Source of the DNA: Gaiellasilicea sp963745775
GTDB taxonomy: Bacteria > Actinomycetota > Thermoleophilia > Gaiellales > Gaiellaceae
Assembly: GCA_963745775.1 (NCBI GenBank)
Contig: CAVUYY010000013.1
Location: forward strand, 220,552-284,551
Direction: 5' to 3'
Length of the DNA stretch: 64,000 nucleotides
Part shown: in pieces, positions 27,374-36,645 of the stretch
Layout of the letters: every line of letters begins with the position of its first letter
How positions within the stretch are numbered: the first letter of the stretch is position 1
Notes under the pieces: generated by a model
What the model saw: the letters and a program-made list of their open reading frames with translations, nothing else
Told to the model about the DNA's origin: nothing
Databases searched by the model: none
Translations under genes and position numbers: made by a program

Positions 27374-27981
27374 TAGGAAGCGACTCCGCGAATCTGGTAC
27401 GCGGGCGGCACTCCCGCCATGACCTTCTCGTGCAGGCGGATGATCCCCTCCATCAGAGCCTCGGGCCGCGGTGGACAGCCGGGCACGTGGATGTCCACCG
27501 GCACGATCTTGTCGACGCCCTGGAGCACGGTGTAGTTGTTGAACATCCCGCCGGAGCTCGCGCAGGCCCCCATCGCGATCACCCACTTCGGCTCCAGCAT
27601 CTGGTCGTAGACCTGGCGGAGGGGCGCGGCCATCTTGTGCACGACGCGTCCCGAGACGATCAGGAGGTCGGCCTGGCGCGGCGACGAGGAGAAGCGCTCC
27701 ATCCCGAAGCGGGCGATGTCGTGGCGGGACGAGACGATCGCCATCATCTCGATCGCGCAACAGGCGAGCCCGAACGTGTCCGGCCACATCGAGTTCGTCT
27801 GCGCCCAGGCGACGGCCTTCTCGAGCGTCGTCAGCCCGAGCGCGTCCTCCAGGTTCTCGACCTCGGTCTCGAAGACGCCCGGGCCCTTCGTCGGCCAGAG
27901 CAGCCGCTCGCTCTGCAGGCCCGCCTTCGCGAGCGGCCGCCTCGAGGCGCGGCTCTGATCGATCGACTTGTCTACCGGCAC
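27373..27981 (-). CDS. nuoB: NADH-quinone oxidoreductase subunit B
   Basis: 202 aa from GTG at 27981. Holds the last [4Fe-4S] cluster (N2) before quinone. Ligands: tandem Cys in TFGLACCAIEMM, Cys in AMGACASSGG, Cys in VPGCPPRPE. The N-terminal extension before VFETEVENLEDALG is longer than average, but the start choice leaves only a 4-nt gap to nuoA. Confidence 0.95.
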   Translation of the reverse strand: MPVDKSIDQSRASRRPLAKAGLQSERLLWPTKGPGVFETEVENLEDALGLTTLEKAVAWAQTNSMWPDTFGLACCAIEMMAIVSSRHDIARFGMERFSSSPRQADLLIVSGRVVHKMAAPLRQVYDQMLEPKWVIAMGACASSGGMFNNYTVLQGVDKIVPVDIHVPGCPPRPEALMEGIIRLHEKVMAGVPPAYQIRGVAS

Positions 27982-27985
27982 GGCG

Positions 27986-28348
27986 CTACTTCCATTCGAG
28001 CGCGCCCTTGCGCCAGATGTAGATGTAGGCAAGGCCCAGGATCGCGACGAAGACGCCGAACTCGACGAGACCGAACCAGCCGAGCGCCTCGAGCACGATC
28101 GCCAGCGGGTAGAGGAAGACGATCTCGATGTCGAAGAGGATGAAGAGCATCGCCGTCAGGTAGAAGCTGACCGTGAAGCGCTGCTTCGTCGGCGCTCCCT
28201 CGGAGACGCCCGACTCGAACGGCAAGAACCGCGCCTTCACCCGCTTCTGCGGCGGGGTCGCGAAGAGAAACGAGAACGCGATCATCGAGGCCGGGATCAC
28301 GGCTGCGAGGAAGGCGTAGACCAGGAAGGGGAAGTAGTCGCCGAGCAT
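27986..28348 (-). CDS. nuoA: NADH-quinone oxidoreductase subunit A
   Basis: 120 aa with three membrane helices. First gene of the operon. The conserved loop FESGVSEGAPTKQRFTVSFYLTAMLFILFDIEIVFLYP carries the FDIE acidic motif; the usual FECG loop reads FESG here, so the Cys of the TMH1-2 loop is a Ser. The upstream 130 bp separate it from the divergent erpA-like gene and must hold the nuo promoter, but I cannot pick out a convincing -35/-10 pair. Confidence 0.95.
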   Translation of the reverse strand: MLGDYFPFLVYAFLAAVIPASMIAFSFLFATPPQKRVKARFLPFESGVSEGAPTKQRFTVSFYLTAMLFILFDIEIVFLYPLAIVLEALGWFGLVEFGVFVAILGLAYIYIWRKGALEWK

Positions 28349-28468
28349 CCGGTTCGCGCGAACGCTACCAAGTCGCGCTCGGACGCACGAAGAGAGGTGA
28401 AAGTCGTGGAACCAAGCGATCTGGAGCTGTCACAAAGTCGCCCTCTCGGTGGCCTCCAGACCCGGTGC

Positions 28469-28474
28469 TACCAT
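28469..28474 (+). promoter_or_regulatory. -10 element TACCAT, leaderless-type
   Basis: GCTACCAT ends 6 nt before the ATG at 28481, in the divergent nuoA/erpA spacer. Confidence 0.5.
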
Positions 28475-28480
28475 CCGCTC

Positions 28481-28915
28481 ATGGCCACGATCGAAGAGGC
28501 GACGGACGAGGGTACGACGCTCGTCTCGCTCACCGCAACCGCGGCCGACAAGATCCGCGAGCTGATGGCGGAGGATCCGAGTGGCGAGAGTCAGGTTCTC
28601 CGCGTCGCGATCCAGGGTGGCGGCTGCTCCGGCTTCCAGTACGGGCTCGGCTTCGACACCGGCGCCGCAGAGGGCGACGAGCTGATCGAGCAACACGGCG
28701 TCACCGTCGTGATCGACCCCCACAGCGCGCCCTATCTCAAGGGAGCGACCGTCGACTTCCTGACCGGGCTCGCCGAGTCGGGCTTCAAGATCGACAACCC
28801 GAACGCCCAGGCCTCGTGCGGCTGCGGCCACTCGTTCACGGTCGAGGAGGGTGCGGACACCGCACCCGCCGACGCTCACGCCGGCGGGGCCTGTGGCTCC
28901 GGCTGCTCGCACTAG
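28481..28915 (+). CDS. erpA: A-type Fe-S cluster carrier (ErpA/HesB family)
   Basis: 144 aa. A-type carriers receive and deliver Fe-S clusters to apo-proteins. The three conserved cysteines are in QGGGCSGFQYGLGFD (near residue 47) and SCGCGHSF (near 109-111). The N-terminal part carries the LTATAADKIRELMAED motif. A C-terminal tail rich in Ala, Gly, His and Cys (AHAGGACGSGCSH) is additional to the family and could bind metal. Divergent from the Fe-S-rich nuo operon, a sensible but unproven functional link. Confidence 0.88.
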   Translation: MATIEEATDEGTTLVSLTATAADKIRELMAEDPSGESQVLRVAIQGGGCSGFQYGLGFDTGAAEGDELIEQHGVTVVIDPHSAPYLKGATVDFLTGLAESGFKIDNPNAQASCGCGHSFTVEEGADTAPADAHAGGACGSGCSH

Positions 28916-28951
28916 TACGCGGCCCGAAGCTCGGCCGACGAGAAGACCGTC

Positions 28952-30452
28952 ATGACGGAGCCGGAGGAGCTCGGCCGAGGCGGGCGGTTGCGGGGCGGTG
29001 CCGCAGGCGAGCTGGTGGCCGCCGCCTACTCCGCCGAGAGCGCACATGGCGCGCGGCTTGCCCGCGGCCTGTCGCTCGCGGATCTCGCCCATGCAGTCGC
29101 CCTGGTCGAGGGCGGCGACCTCGCAGGCGACGACGCACGCGCACTCGTGCGAGGTCTGCTCGAGCTGCACGCGATTCCCGGTGACGAGTTCCCGTGGGAT
29201 CCGTCGCTCGGCGATGCCTTCAATGCCCGCGAGGCCGAGCTCGAGCGGCGGGTGGGCAATGCGGCGGCGGGATGGCTGAGCGCGGGGCGTCCACGCCGCG
29301 AGGCCTTTCGCGTCGGGCTCCGTCTGACCGCGCGTGGAGCCGCGCGGGACCTGCACGACGCCCTCACCGACCAGGCCGCCGTCCTCGCGCGACACGCGCG
29401 CGCGACCCAAGACGCGCTCGCGACGGACTACACCTACCTGCAGCCCGCCCAGCCCACCACCGTCGGGCACCTGCTCCTGACGTACGCCTATCCGGCGCTC
29501 CGGGATGCCGAGCGCGTGCGCACCTCGCATACCGCGCTCGGGGCAAGTGTCGCCGGCGCCGGTGGCAGCGCGGGCTCCCGCTGGGCGCTCGATCGAACGC
29601 GGCTCGCCGAGCTGCTCGGCTGCGACGGGCTGGTCGAGCACGCGAAGGATGCGGCGTGGCAGGCGGACGTCTACGTCGAGCTGCTCGCAGCCCTCGCGAT
29701 CGCGGCAACGCATCAGAGCCAGCTCGGCCAGGACTTCGAGATCTACGCGAGCCAGGAGTTCGGGCTCGTCGAGCTCGGCGATGCGCACAGCCGAGCGAGC
29801 GCGCTGATGCCGCAGAAGAAGAACCCATACGCGCTCGCCGCGATCCGGACCCAGGCCGGACAGGCTGCCGGCGACCTGGCAGCCGCACTCGCGACCCTGC
29901 ACACCGGCTCCGCTCGGACGGATCATTTCCACCTTCTGAACGGCACGGTCCCGCGGGCGCTCGACGAGGCGGTCGCGATCGCGCGGCTCACGGCGTCCGT
30001 GCTGAACGGGATCGAGTTGCGGCCGGCGCGGTTCGAGCAGGTCGCGCGGGAGAGCTTCGTCACGGCGGCCGACGTCGCCGATGTCCTTGCGCTGGAGGGC
30101 GGCCTCGACTACCGCAGCGCGCACAAGGTCGTCGGACGAGCCGTCCGCGACCTCGTCGAGGCCGGAGAGCCGCCGTCGGCGCTCACGCCGGCGCGCCTGG
30201 CCGCGGCAGCCGAGGCCGCGATCGGGACTCCGGTCGAGCTCGACGAGGCGACGCTGCGTGCGGCACTCGATCCCGCTGCGTGCGCCGCAGCTCGCCGGCA
30301 GATCGGCTCCTCGTCGGAACGCGGCGATGGACGCGATGCTCGCGGGGCTCGACGCGACCCTGGCGGAGAACGAGTCGTGGAGCGAGGCTGCGCGGGAGCG
30401 CGAGACGTCTGCCGAGGCGGCGCTGCTCAGGCGAGCCCGCGAGCTCGCCTGA
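28952..30452 (+). CDS. argH: argininosuccinate lyase-family enzyme (frame broken near C-terminus)
   Basis: About 499 aa when repaired. Fumarase/aspartase superfamily lyase. YTYLQPAQPTTVGHLLLTY matches the T-x-x-Q-x-AQPxTxGH substrate motif of ArgH, and the catalytic signature is ASALMPQKKNPYALA. ArgH splits argininosuccinate to arginine and fumarate; no other arginine genes are nearby, and the N-terminus is divergent, so another lyase substrate is possible. A +1 shift at 30299 separates AACAAARR from RSAPRRNAAMDAM; repaired, it ends in SAEAALLRRARELA at 30452. Fumarate product would connect to fumC downstream. Confidence 0.72.
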
Positions 30453-30478
30453 GCCCAGCTACCTAACCGCCGCAGGCT

Positions 30479-30956
30479 CTAATCCGACTTGGCCAGCTCG
30501 TGCAGGCGGCCGAACTTCCGGTCGAGCTCGTCGTCCGGCGGCAGCTCTCCGTCCGGGGTCGCCTGGTCGACGACATCCGGGAGGACCTGCGCGACGGCGT
30601 CCGCCGCCTCGTCCTCGCTGACTCCGAGCTCCTGAGCGATCCGCGAGAGCTCGCCCTCGTCCATCGCCTCGCGGACGTCGGCCGCGTCGGCCGGCTCGTT
30701 CGGCCCGGTCGAGACCCAGGATTGGCCCTTTTCGCCCTTTCCCTGCTGCTGGAGCCGGCCGAGCAGCTTCTGGAGGCCGCCGTTCATCAACATCGAGGCC
30801 ACCATCGGCAGCAGCATCCGCAGCATCGGATTGCCGCCGAGCCCGCCGCCGGACAGCGAGCCTCCGCGAGCGCCGCCGCCGAGGATCCCACCGAGCAGAT
30901 CGCCCGAGCCCGCCTCCGCCGCCCGCGCCCTTCACCAGATCGTCGAGACCGCTCAC
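30479..30956 (-). CDS. YidB/DUF937-like protein (frame broken once)
   Basis: About 158 aa from GTG at 30956. It begins with a short helix VSGLDDLVKG and a glycine-rich stretch, then LGGILGGGARGGS (after a +1 shift in a GGG run near 30904), then MLRMLLPMVASMLMNGGLQKLLGRLQQQGKG and a YidB-type C-terminal domain QSWVSTGPNEPADAADV...LAQVLPDVVDQATPDG-like. DUF937/YidB members are soluble proteins of unknown function. Convergent with the ArgH-like gene. Confidence 0.72.
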
Positions 30957-31027
30957 TGCTCACTCCTTCGCTCGAGGTGTCGCTGGATCGGCTGTACGTT
31001 CCCAGAATCGTGCGAGCGGGGTCGCGC

Positions 31028-31568
31028 TCACTCGCCGCGCACCCTTCGCGCAAGCCGACGCGCGTCCGCTTCGGTCGGTGTCGCGATCCGGATGTGAGGC
31101 GCATCGACGATCCCGTTCGGGTAGACGTCGAAATCGACCTCCGGGAACGCGACGATCTCGTCGCCGACGACGACGGCCAGGTGGTGCCAGGCCTGATCGC
31201 GCTCTCCGACTCGCGCGACCACCTTCGTCAGCCGGGCAAAGGCGCCGCGGCCGCGGGGCGTGAGCCGGACGAGCACGACCGATTCGCCCGTTTCCGCCTC
31301 GGCGCGACGCGCGCTCGAGCGATCGACGTCGGCATCGGTGAGCGCAGGCCCTTCCAGCAGCGGATAGCGAAACGCCCGCGGTGGCGGCTGCTCGACGATC
31401 CCCGGGCACACCGTCTGCGGTGGCCCGCACCGGAGTTGTCCGTCCTCCCCGGGTGAGCCGATCGCGGCCTCCAAGTGGTAGACGGCGAGCCGTTCGTCGT
31501 CGTCCGCCGCAGCCGGCGCAAAGGAGGAGCAGCAGCCCGGCGAGGACCACCTTCATGTTCCGTAGCAT
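31028..31568 (-). CDS. lipoprotein with SecD P1-head-like domain (frame broken once)
   Basis: About 180 aa. A lipoprotein signal peptide MKVVLAGLLLLLCAGCGG (lipobox LCAGC, internal ATG at 31556) is followed, after a +1 shift near 31505, by DDDERLAVYHLEAAIGSPGED and a domain reading LEGPALTDADVD...TGESVVLVRLTPRGRGAFARLTK...HLAVVVGDEIVAFPEV...ADARRLARRVRGE. That pattern matches the P1 head region of SecD/SecDF (LTG-DI, V-x-L-x-F-x-G-x-F, IVLDG-VISAP, A--LA-LLRGG). It has no SecD membrane part. Function unknown; starts almost back to back with the FprA gene. Confidence 0.65.
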
Positions 31569-32910
31569 CGCTCAGGTGACCCCAACGACCAAGTTTCGCG
31601 TCGCGATCGTCGGCTCGGGCCCGGCCGGGTTCTATGCGGCCGCCGCGCTGCTCGGCGCCGACCTCGAGATCGAGGTCGACCTGCTCGAGCGACTGCCGAC
31701 GCCGTGGGGGCTCGTGCGCCTCGGTGTCGCGCCCGATCATCCGAAGATCAAGGCCGTCTCGCGCGCGTTCGAGAAGACGGCGCAGCAGCCGGGCTTCCGC
31801 TTCTTCGGGAACGTCGAGGTCGGCCGGGACGTCTCGCACGAGGAGCTTTCCGGGCTGTACGACGCCGTCGTCTACACGGTCGGCGCGCAGACGGATCGCC
31901 GGCTCGGGATTCCGGGCGAGGATCTGCCCGGCTCCTTCGCCGCCACCGAGCTCGTCGCCTGGTACAACGGCCACCCCGACTTCCAGGGTCTCTCGTTCGA
32001 CCTCTCGCACGAGCGGGCCGTCGTGATCGGGAACGGCAACGTCGCCCTCGACGTCGCGCGCATGCTCGCGCTCACGCGCGAGGAGCTCGAGTCGACGGAT
32101 ACGACCGATCCGGCAATCGAGGCGTTCGTCGGCTCCGGGATTCGCGAGATCCTCGTCGTCGGCCGGCGGGGGCCGGTGCAGGCAGCGTGGACGCCCGTCG
32201 AGGTCGGCGAGCTCGGCGAGCTCGCCGGCGCCGACATCGTCGTCGATCCGGCGGAGCTCGAGCTCGATCCCGCAAGCGAGGCGGAGCTCGCGGCCGCGCC
32301 GCCCACCGTTCGGCGGAGCATCGACCACCTACGAGAGTTCGCGGCCCGGCCGCTGTCGGGCAAGCCGCGATCGATCCGGCTTCGCTTTCTCGCCTCGCCC
32401 GTTGCGATTCTGGGTGAGGAGCGCGTGGAGGGGATCGAGCTCGTCCGCAACGAGCTCGTCGACGGTCGAGCCGTCCCGACCGACGAGCGCGAGACGATTC
32501 CGTGCGGCGTCGTGTTCCGCAGTGTCGGCTATCGCGGGATCGGCCTACCGGGCGTGCCGTTCGACGAGCGCTCCGGGACGATCCCGAACACCGGCGGCCG
32601 CGTCGAGCCCGGCCTCTACGCGGCCGGCTGGATCAAGCGCGGGCCCAGCGGCGTGATCGGGACGAACAAGAAGGACGCCGTCGAGACGGTGGAGCTGCTG
32701 CTCGAGGACGCACGAGCCGGGCTCCTGCCGCCACGCGGCGAGGAGACGCTGGAGGCGCTCCTCGAGGCGCGCGGCGTAGCCGCTGTCATGTACGCCGGCT
32801 GGGAGGCGATCGACCTGGCCGAGCGCACGGCAGGCGAGCCGCATGGCCGTCCGCGGCTCAAGCTCTGCAGCTGGGACGAGCTCCTCGCCGCGGCTAGACT
32901 CGCCTCGTGA
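31555..32910 (+). CDS. ferredoxin/adrenodoxin-NADP+ reductase, FprA type
   Basis: 451 aa from ATG at 31555; GTG at 31576 is an equally good start and would avoid overlapping the divergent lipoprotein gene. FAD site VAIVGSGPAGFYAAAAL near residue 17, LLERLPTPWGLVRLGVAPDH and KIKAVSRAFEK (family hallmarks of adrenodoxin-reductase-like FprA), NADP site VVIGNGNVALDVARML near residue 160, and AGWIKRGPSGVIGTNKKDA at the C-terminus. It moves electrons between NADPH and a ferredoxin. The GTG of fumC overlaps its stop. Confidence 0.9.
   Translation: MFRSIAQVTPTTKFRVAIVGSGPAGFYAAAALLGADLEIEVDLLERLPTPWGLVRLGVAPDHPKIKAVSRAFEKTAQQPGFRFFGNVEVGRDVSHEELSGLYDAVVYTVGAQTDRRLGIPGEDLPGSFAATELVAWYNGHPDFQGLSFDLSHERAVVIGNGNVALDVARMLALTREELESTDTTDPAIEAFVGSGIREILVVGRRGPVQAAWTPVEVGELGELAGADIVVDPAELELDPASEAELAAAPPTVRRSIDHLREFAARPLSGKPRSIRLRFLASPVAILGEERVEGIELVRNELVDGRAVPTDERETIPCGVVFRSVGYRGIGLPGVPFDERSGTIPNTGGRVEPGLYAAGWIKRGPSGVIGTNKKDAVETVELLLEDARAGLLPPRGEETLEALLEARGVAAVMYAGWEAIDLAERTAGEPHGRPRLKLCSWDELLAAARLAS
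32895..32900 (+). promoter_or_regulatory. -10 element TAGACT, leaderless-type, inside fprA end
   Basis: GCTAGACT ends 6 nt before the GTG at 32907, so fumC may have its own start as well as read-through. Confidence 0.4.
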
Positions 32911-34233
32911 GCACCGAGACCAGGCGGAACCTCTGGGGTGGGGAGACCGAGAAGGCAGTTGCCAACTTCCCCGTCTCCGGCGAGCCGATCCCTGTTCCCG
33001 TTGCCCGCTGGCTCGGCCGGATCAAGGCAGCGGCAGCTCGCGTCAACGCCGAGCTCGGGTTGCTCGACGCCGACAAGGCGGAACGAATCGCCGCCGCCGG
33101 CGACGCGATCGCGAACGGCGACCACGACGACCAGTTTCCGATCGACGTCTTCCAGACCGGCTCCGGCACGAGCTCGAACATGAACGCGAACGAAGTCATT
33201 GCGGCGCTCGCCGGTGAGGACGTGCATGCGAACGACGACGTCAACATGGGCCAGAGCTCGAACGACGTCTTCCCCTCGGCCGTCCATCTCGCCGCGCTCG
33301 GCGAGGTCGAACACGATCTTCTCCCGGCGCTGGAGCGGCTCGCCGCCTCGCTCGAGGCGAAGGCGAGGGAGTTCGACGACGTCGTCAAGTCGGGCCGAAC
33401 GCACCTGATGGACGCCGTCCCGGTCACGCTGGGTCAGGAGTTCGGCGGCTATGCGGCGCAGGTGCGGCAGAGCGTCGAGCGCGTGCAGGACTCGCGCAAG
33501 CGGCTCGGGCAGATCCCGCTCGGAGGCACGGCCGTCGGCACCGGCTTGAACACACACCCGCAGTTCGCCGAGCGCGTGCGGCAGATCCTCGTCGACGATA
33601 CGGAGCTCCAGATCTCGGCTCCTGCCGATCCCTTCGAGGCGCAGGCCGCTCGCGACGGGCTCGTCGAGGCCTCCGGCGCGCTGAAGACGGTGGCCGTCTC
33701 GCTGACGAAGATCGCGAACGACCTGCGGCTGATGGGTTCCGGCCCGCGTGCCGGGCTCGCCGAGATCTACCTCCCGGAGCTCCAGAAGGGCAGCTCGATC
33801 ATGCCCGGGAAGGTCAATCCCGTCATCCCCGAGGTCGTCGACCCAGGTCGCCGCGCAGGTGATCGGCAACGATGCGGCGATCACTGCCGGCGGGATGCAG
33901 GGCCACTTCGAGCTGAACGTCTTCGTGCCGCTGATCGCGCGCAACCTGCTCCAGTCGATCGCGTTGCTCGCCTCGGCTTCGCGCCTGCTTGCCGAGAAGT
34001 GCGTGGACGGGATCGCGGCCAATCGCGAGCAGTGCGAGCGGTACGCCGAGCTGACGCTGGCAGCCGCCACGGCGCTCAACCCTCACATCGGCTACGACCG
34101 GGCAGCGGAGATCGTCAAGACCGCCGCTGCTTCCGGTCGCTCGCTGCGCGAGGTCGCGCGCGAGGCCGGCGTCGACGACGAGACGCTCGATCGCGCGCTC
34201 GACTACCGGGCGATGGCAAGGCCGCACGGCTGA
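32907..34233 (+). CDS. fumC: fumarate hydratase, class II (frame broken once)
   Basis: About 441 aa when repaired. Iron-independent TCA-cycle fumarase: QTGSGTSSNMNANEV near residue 90, VNMGQSSNDVFPSA, the substrate-binding SGRTHLMDAVPVTLGQE, and the superfamily catalytic loop GSSIMPGKVNPVIPEVV. A +1 shift at 33840 follows PEVV, leading to TQVAAQVIGNDAAITAGG. The C-terminal domain ends ALDYRAMARPHG at 34233. Follows fprA with overlapping start/stop. Confidence 0.92.
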
Positions 34234-34281
34234 TCTCTGGAGGAGGCCGCCGCCGTCGAGCGGTGGTTAAGCCAAAGGTCT

Positions 34282-34310
34282 TTGCAACTACGCCTCAATC
34301 GCGTTAGGGT
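34282..34310 (+). promoter_or_regulatory. probable promoter TTGCAA-N17-TAGGGT
   Basis: -35-like TTGCAA at 34282-34287, 17-nt spacer, -10-like TAGGGT at 34305-34310, 57 nt upstream of the GTG of the secreted protease. Confidence 0.45.
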
Positions 34311-34366
34311 TGCCCCCGAAAGCCCGTGCAACCGCACGGCATCCTGACTCCAGGGGGAGGACCGTC

Positions 34367-36568
34367 GTGAAGAGATTGGTGGTGGCGCTTGCCCTCGCGG
34401 CGCTCATGCTCACAGTGCCGACCGTCGCGTCTGCGGCGGGCGGGAACGGCAAAGGCGACGTGATCGACGTCGGTCGCGACGTGAAGGTGAAGAAGCCGAA
34501 GAAGGGCCAGCTGCCGCAGGCGGCGCCGCTCTCGGCGGTGGCCGCGGCCGCAGCGGACGAGCTCGAGAGCCCGCCCGTCGGAACTCAGAAGATCTGGCCG
34601 CTGATCAACTTCGTCACCGGCCAGTTGAACGTCCAGATGTTCACCCTTCGCGCCGTCGGCTCCCGGACGGAGATCTGGGTGTCGAACACGCTGAACTTCC
34701 CGGGCACCGACTGCCGCAACGATGGGCAGCGGAACGTGATCACCGACCCGCAGGCGGCGTACTTCGCGGACGAGTTCTCGAACCAGATGTACCCGAAGCT
34801 GACCGCGAACTTCAGCTCACCGCCGAGCCGGGACGGGTCGGGCGCACCACTCCCCGCTCTGCTCGGAGCACCCCCGGACTACTACGCCGGGCCGGGCAGC
34901 AAGATCGTCACTCTCATCGCCAACTTCCGCGACGAGAACTTCGCGGACATCACGTTCCCGTCGTACGTGGCGGGCTACCACTCGTCCGACATCAACGAGT
35001 TCGTGAACCGCAACGTGATGTCGATCGACTCCTACGACTGGCTGCACCGCACCGGTGCGAACCCGCCGAACGAGCCGTCGGCAGAGCTCTGCCTCAACCG
35101 CACGGCGCAGGCGTTCAAGTACGAGGGGATCTTCGCCCACGAGTACCAGCACCTGCTCGAGTACTGGGCGAGCCCGGGTGAAGCCACGTGGGTCAACGAG
35201 GGCCTTTCCGACTACGCGATCTCGGTGACGGGCTACGGGTTCCCCGCACGTTCGATCTACGAGGTGGGCTGGGACGGCCACATCCAGACGTTCCTCGGCT
35301 GGCGATCGCTGCAGACGCCCGCCAACCTGATCCCGCAGCCGAACGGCGGCGCCGAGAACTCGCTCACGGTCTGGGAGGACCAGGGCGGTCTCGAGACGCT
35401 CGCCGACTACGGTGCAGCGTGGACGTTCATGGAGTTCCTGCACGGACGCTACGGCTCCGCGTTCATGACGGACTTCCACAACGAGGACGTGAACGGACTC
35501 GCCGGGCTGCAAGTGGTGCTCGACCGCTACCTGACCGGTAAGACCACGCGCGAGCTGATCCACGAGTGGGCGGCCATGGTCGCGCTCGACCGCTCCATCG
35601 ACGCGGGTGCGAAGATCCGCGGCGCCGGGAGGGAGAGCGACTATCAAACGCCGACGCTGAACGCAGCCATCCACTGGGAGAACCCGCAGTCCTACTCGAC
35701 GCCTGGAGCACCGCCGAACGGCTCTGACTACGTCGCGCTGCGCGATGCGTCAGGGGCGTCGCTCGACGCGAAGAGCATTCGCTCGATCGAGATCACGGCT
35801 CCCACGCATCACGCGGCCGAGCCACTCGGGTGGACGTCCGAGCTCGAGGCCGGCGACGCCGTCCTCGCCTCGGGCGCTGCAGCCGACCTCGACCGCTCGA
35901 TCGTCCGATCGATCTCGGTGCCGGCGACGGGTGACCGCTCACTCGTCTTCGACACGCGCTACAACATCGAGACGGGTTGGGACTTCGGCGTCGTCCAGAT
36001 CTCCACGGACGGCGGCCTGCGCTGGACGAGCATCGACAACGCGACGACCACCAGCGATCACGACGGCGGCGCCCTGGGCTCGATCGTCGCGCAGCTGCCG
36101 GGCTTCAACGGCACCGCCGGCTGGAGCACGCAGACGTTCGATCTGGCCTCGTACGCCGGTCAGACCGTTCTGCTGCGCTTCCGGATGCTGACCGACACGT
36201 TCACGCTCGGGAACAACCCGGACGAGAGCGGCGCCGGCTGGTGGATCGACGATGTCAAGGTCGGCGGCGTGCTCATCTCCGACGGCACGCTCGCCGGGTG
36301 GAGCACCCCTGCTCCTCCGATCGAGGGTCTGACGCTTCAGCTTGTCGGTCTGGACTCGACGAACGGCACGCAGGTCCTGCTCGCGCAGGTGCCGCTGGCA
36401 GACGGCCGTTCTGCCTCGCTCTCGGGTGGCGCGCTGCGGAGCCTGCTCGGGAACCACGCCGGCCGCGTCGGGGCGATCGTCACCTATGACGAGTCGACCG
36501 AGGCGATCGAGGCATACGCGCCGTACACGCTCCGCGTCAACGGCGTCGTGCAGCCCGGCGGCAGCTGA
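34367..36568 (+). CDS. secreted zinc metalloprotease with immune-inhibitor-A-like C-terminal domain
   Basis: 733 aa from the GTG at 34367, placed by a strong purine-rich RBS at 34353-34360 and by the signal peptide that follows (VKRLVVALALAALMLTVPTVASA). Zinc motif FAHEYQHLLEYW (HExxH near residue 263) with a downstream ENxE-like NEGLSDYA (gluzincin-type third ligand). The C-terminal half has immune-inhibitor-A-like beta domains (FDTRYNIETGWDFGVVQIS, GWWIDDVKVGG). Secreted, probably a degradative exoprotease. Followed by a strong hairpin. It is distinct in active-site type from the second protease downstream. Confidence 0.8.
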   Translation: MKRLVVALALAALMLTVPTVASAAGGNGKGDVIDVGRDVKVKKPKKGQLPQAAPLSAVAAAAADELESPPVGTQKIWPLINFVTGQLNVQMFTLRAVGSRTEIWVSNTLNFPGTDCRNDGQRNVITDPQAAYFADEFSNQMYPKLTANFSSPPSRDGSGAPLPALLGAPPDYYAGPGSKIVTLIANFRDENFADITFPSYVAGYHSSDINEFVNRNVMSIDSYDWLHRTGANPPNEPSAELCLNRTAQAFKYEGIFAHEYQHLLEYWASPGEATWVNEGLSDYAISVTGYGFPARSIYEVGWDGHIQTFLGWRSLQTPANLIPQPNGGAENSLTVWEDQGGLETLADYGAAWTFMEFLHGRYGSAFMTDFHNEDVNGLAGLQVVLDRYLTGKTTRELIHEWAAMVALDRSIDAGAKIRGAGRESDYQTPTLNAAIHWENPQSYSTPGAPPNGSDYVALRDASGASLDAKSIRSIEITAPTHHAAEPLGWTSELEAGDAVLASGAAADLDRSIVRSISVPATGDRSLVFDTRYNIETGWDFGVVQISTDGGLRWTSIDNATTTSDHDGGALGSIVAQLPGFNGTAGWSTQTFDLASYAGQTVLLRFRMLTDTFTLGNNPDESGAGWWIDDVKVGGVLISDGTLAGWSTPAPPIEGLTLQLVGLDSTNGTQVLLAQVPLADGRSASLSGGALRSLLGNHAGRVGAIVTYDESTEAIEAYAPYTLRVNGVVQPGGS

Positions 36569-36586
36569 TCCGCTGACGGACGTGGT

Positions 36587-36620
36587 GACGGGAGAGCCGC
36601 CTCAGGGCGGCTCTCCCGTC
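36587..36620. terminator. strong hairpin terminator
   Basis: 15-bp perfect stem GACGGGAGAGCCGCC with loop TCAG, 19 nt after the protease stop. No T-tract, as is common in GC-rich actinobacteria; could serve both converging genes. Confidence 0.75.
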
Positions 36621-36645
36621 GTCCGCCACGCCGACTCGCCACGCT

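Noticed and set aside
28349..28480. Classical nuo promoter
   Set aside because: The spacer must contain it, but no convincing -35/-10 pair could be picked on the minus strand.
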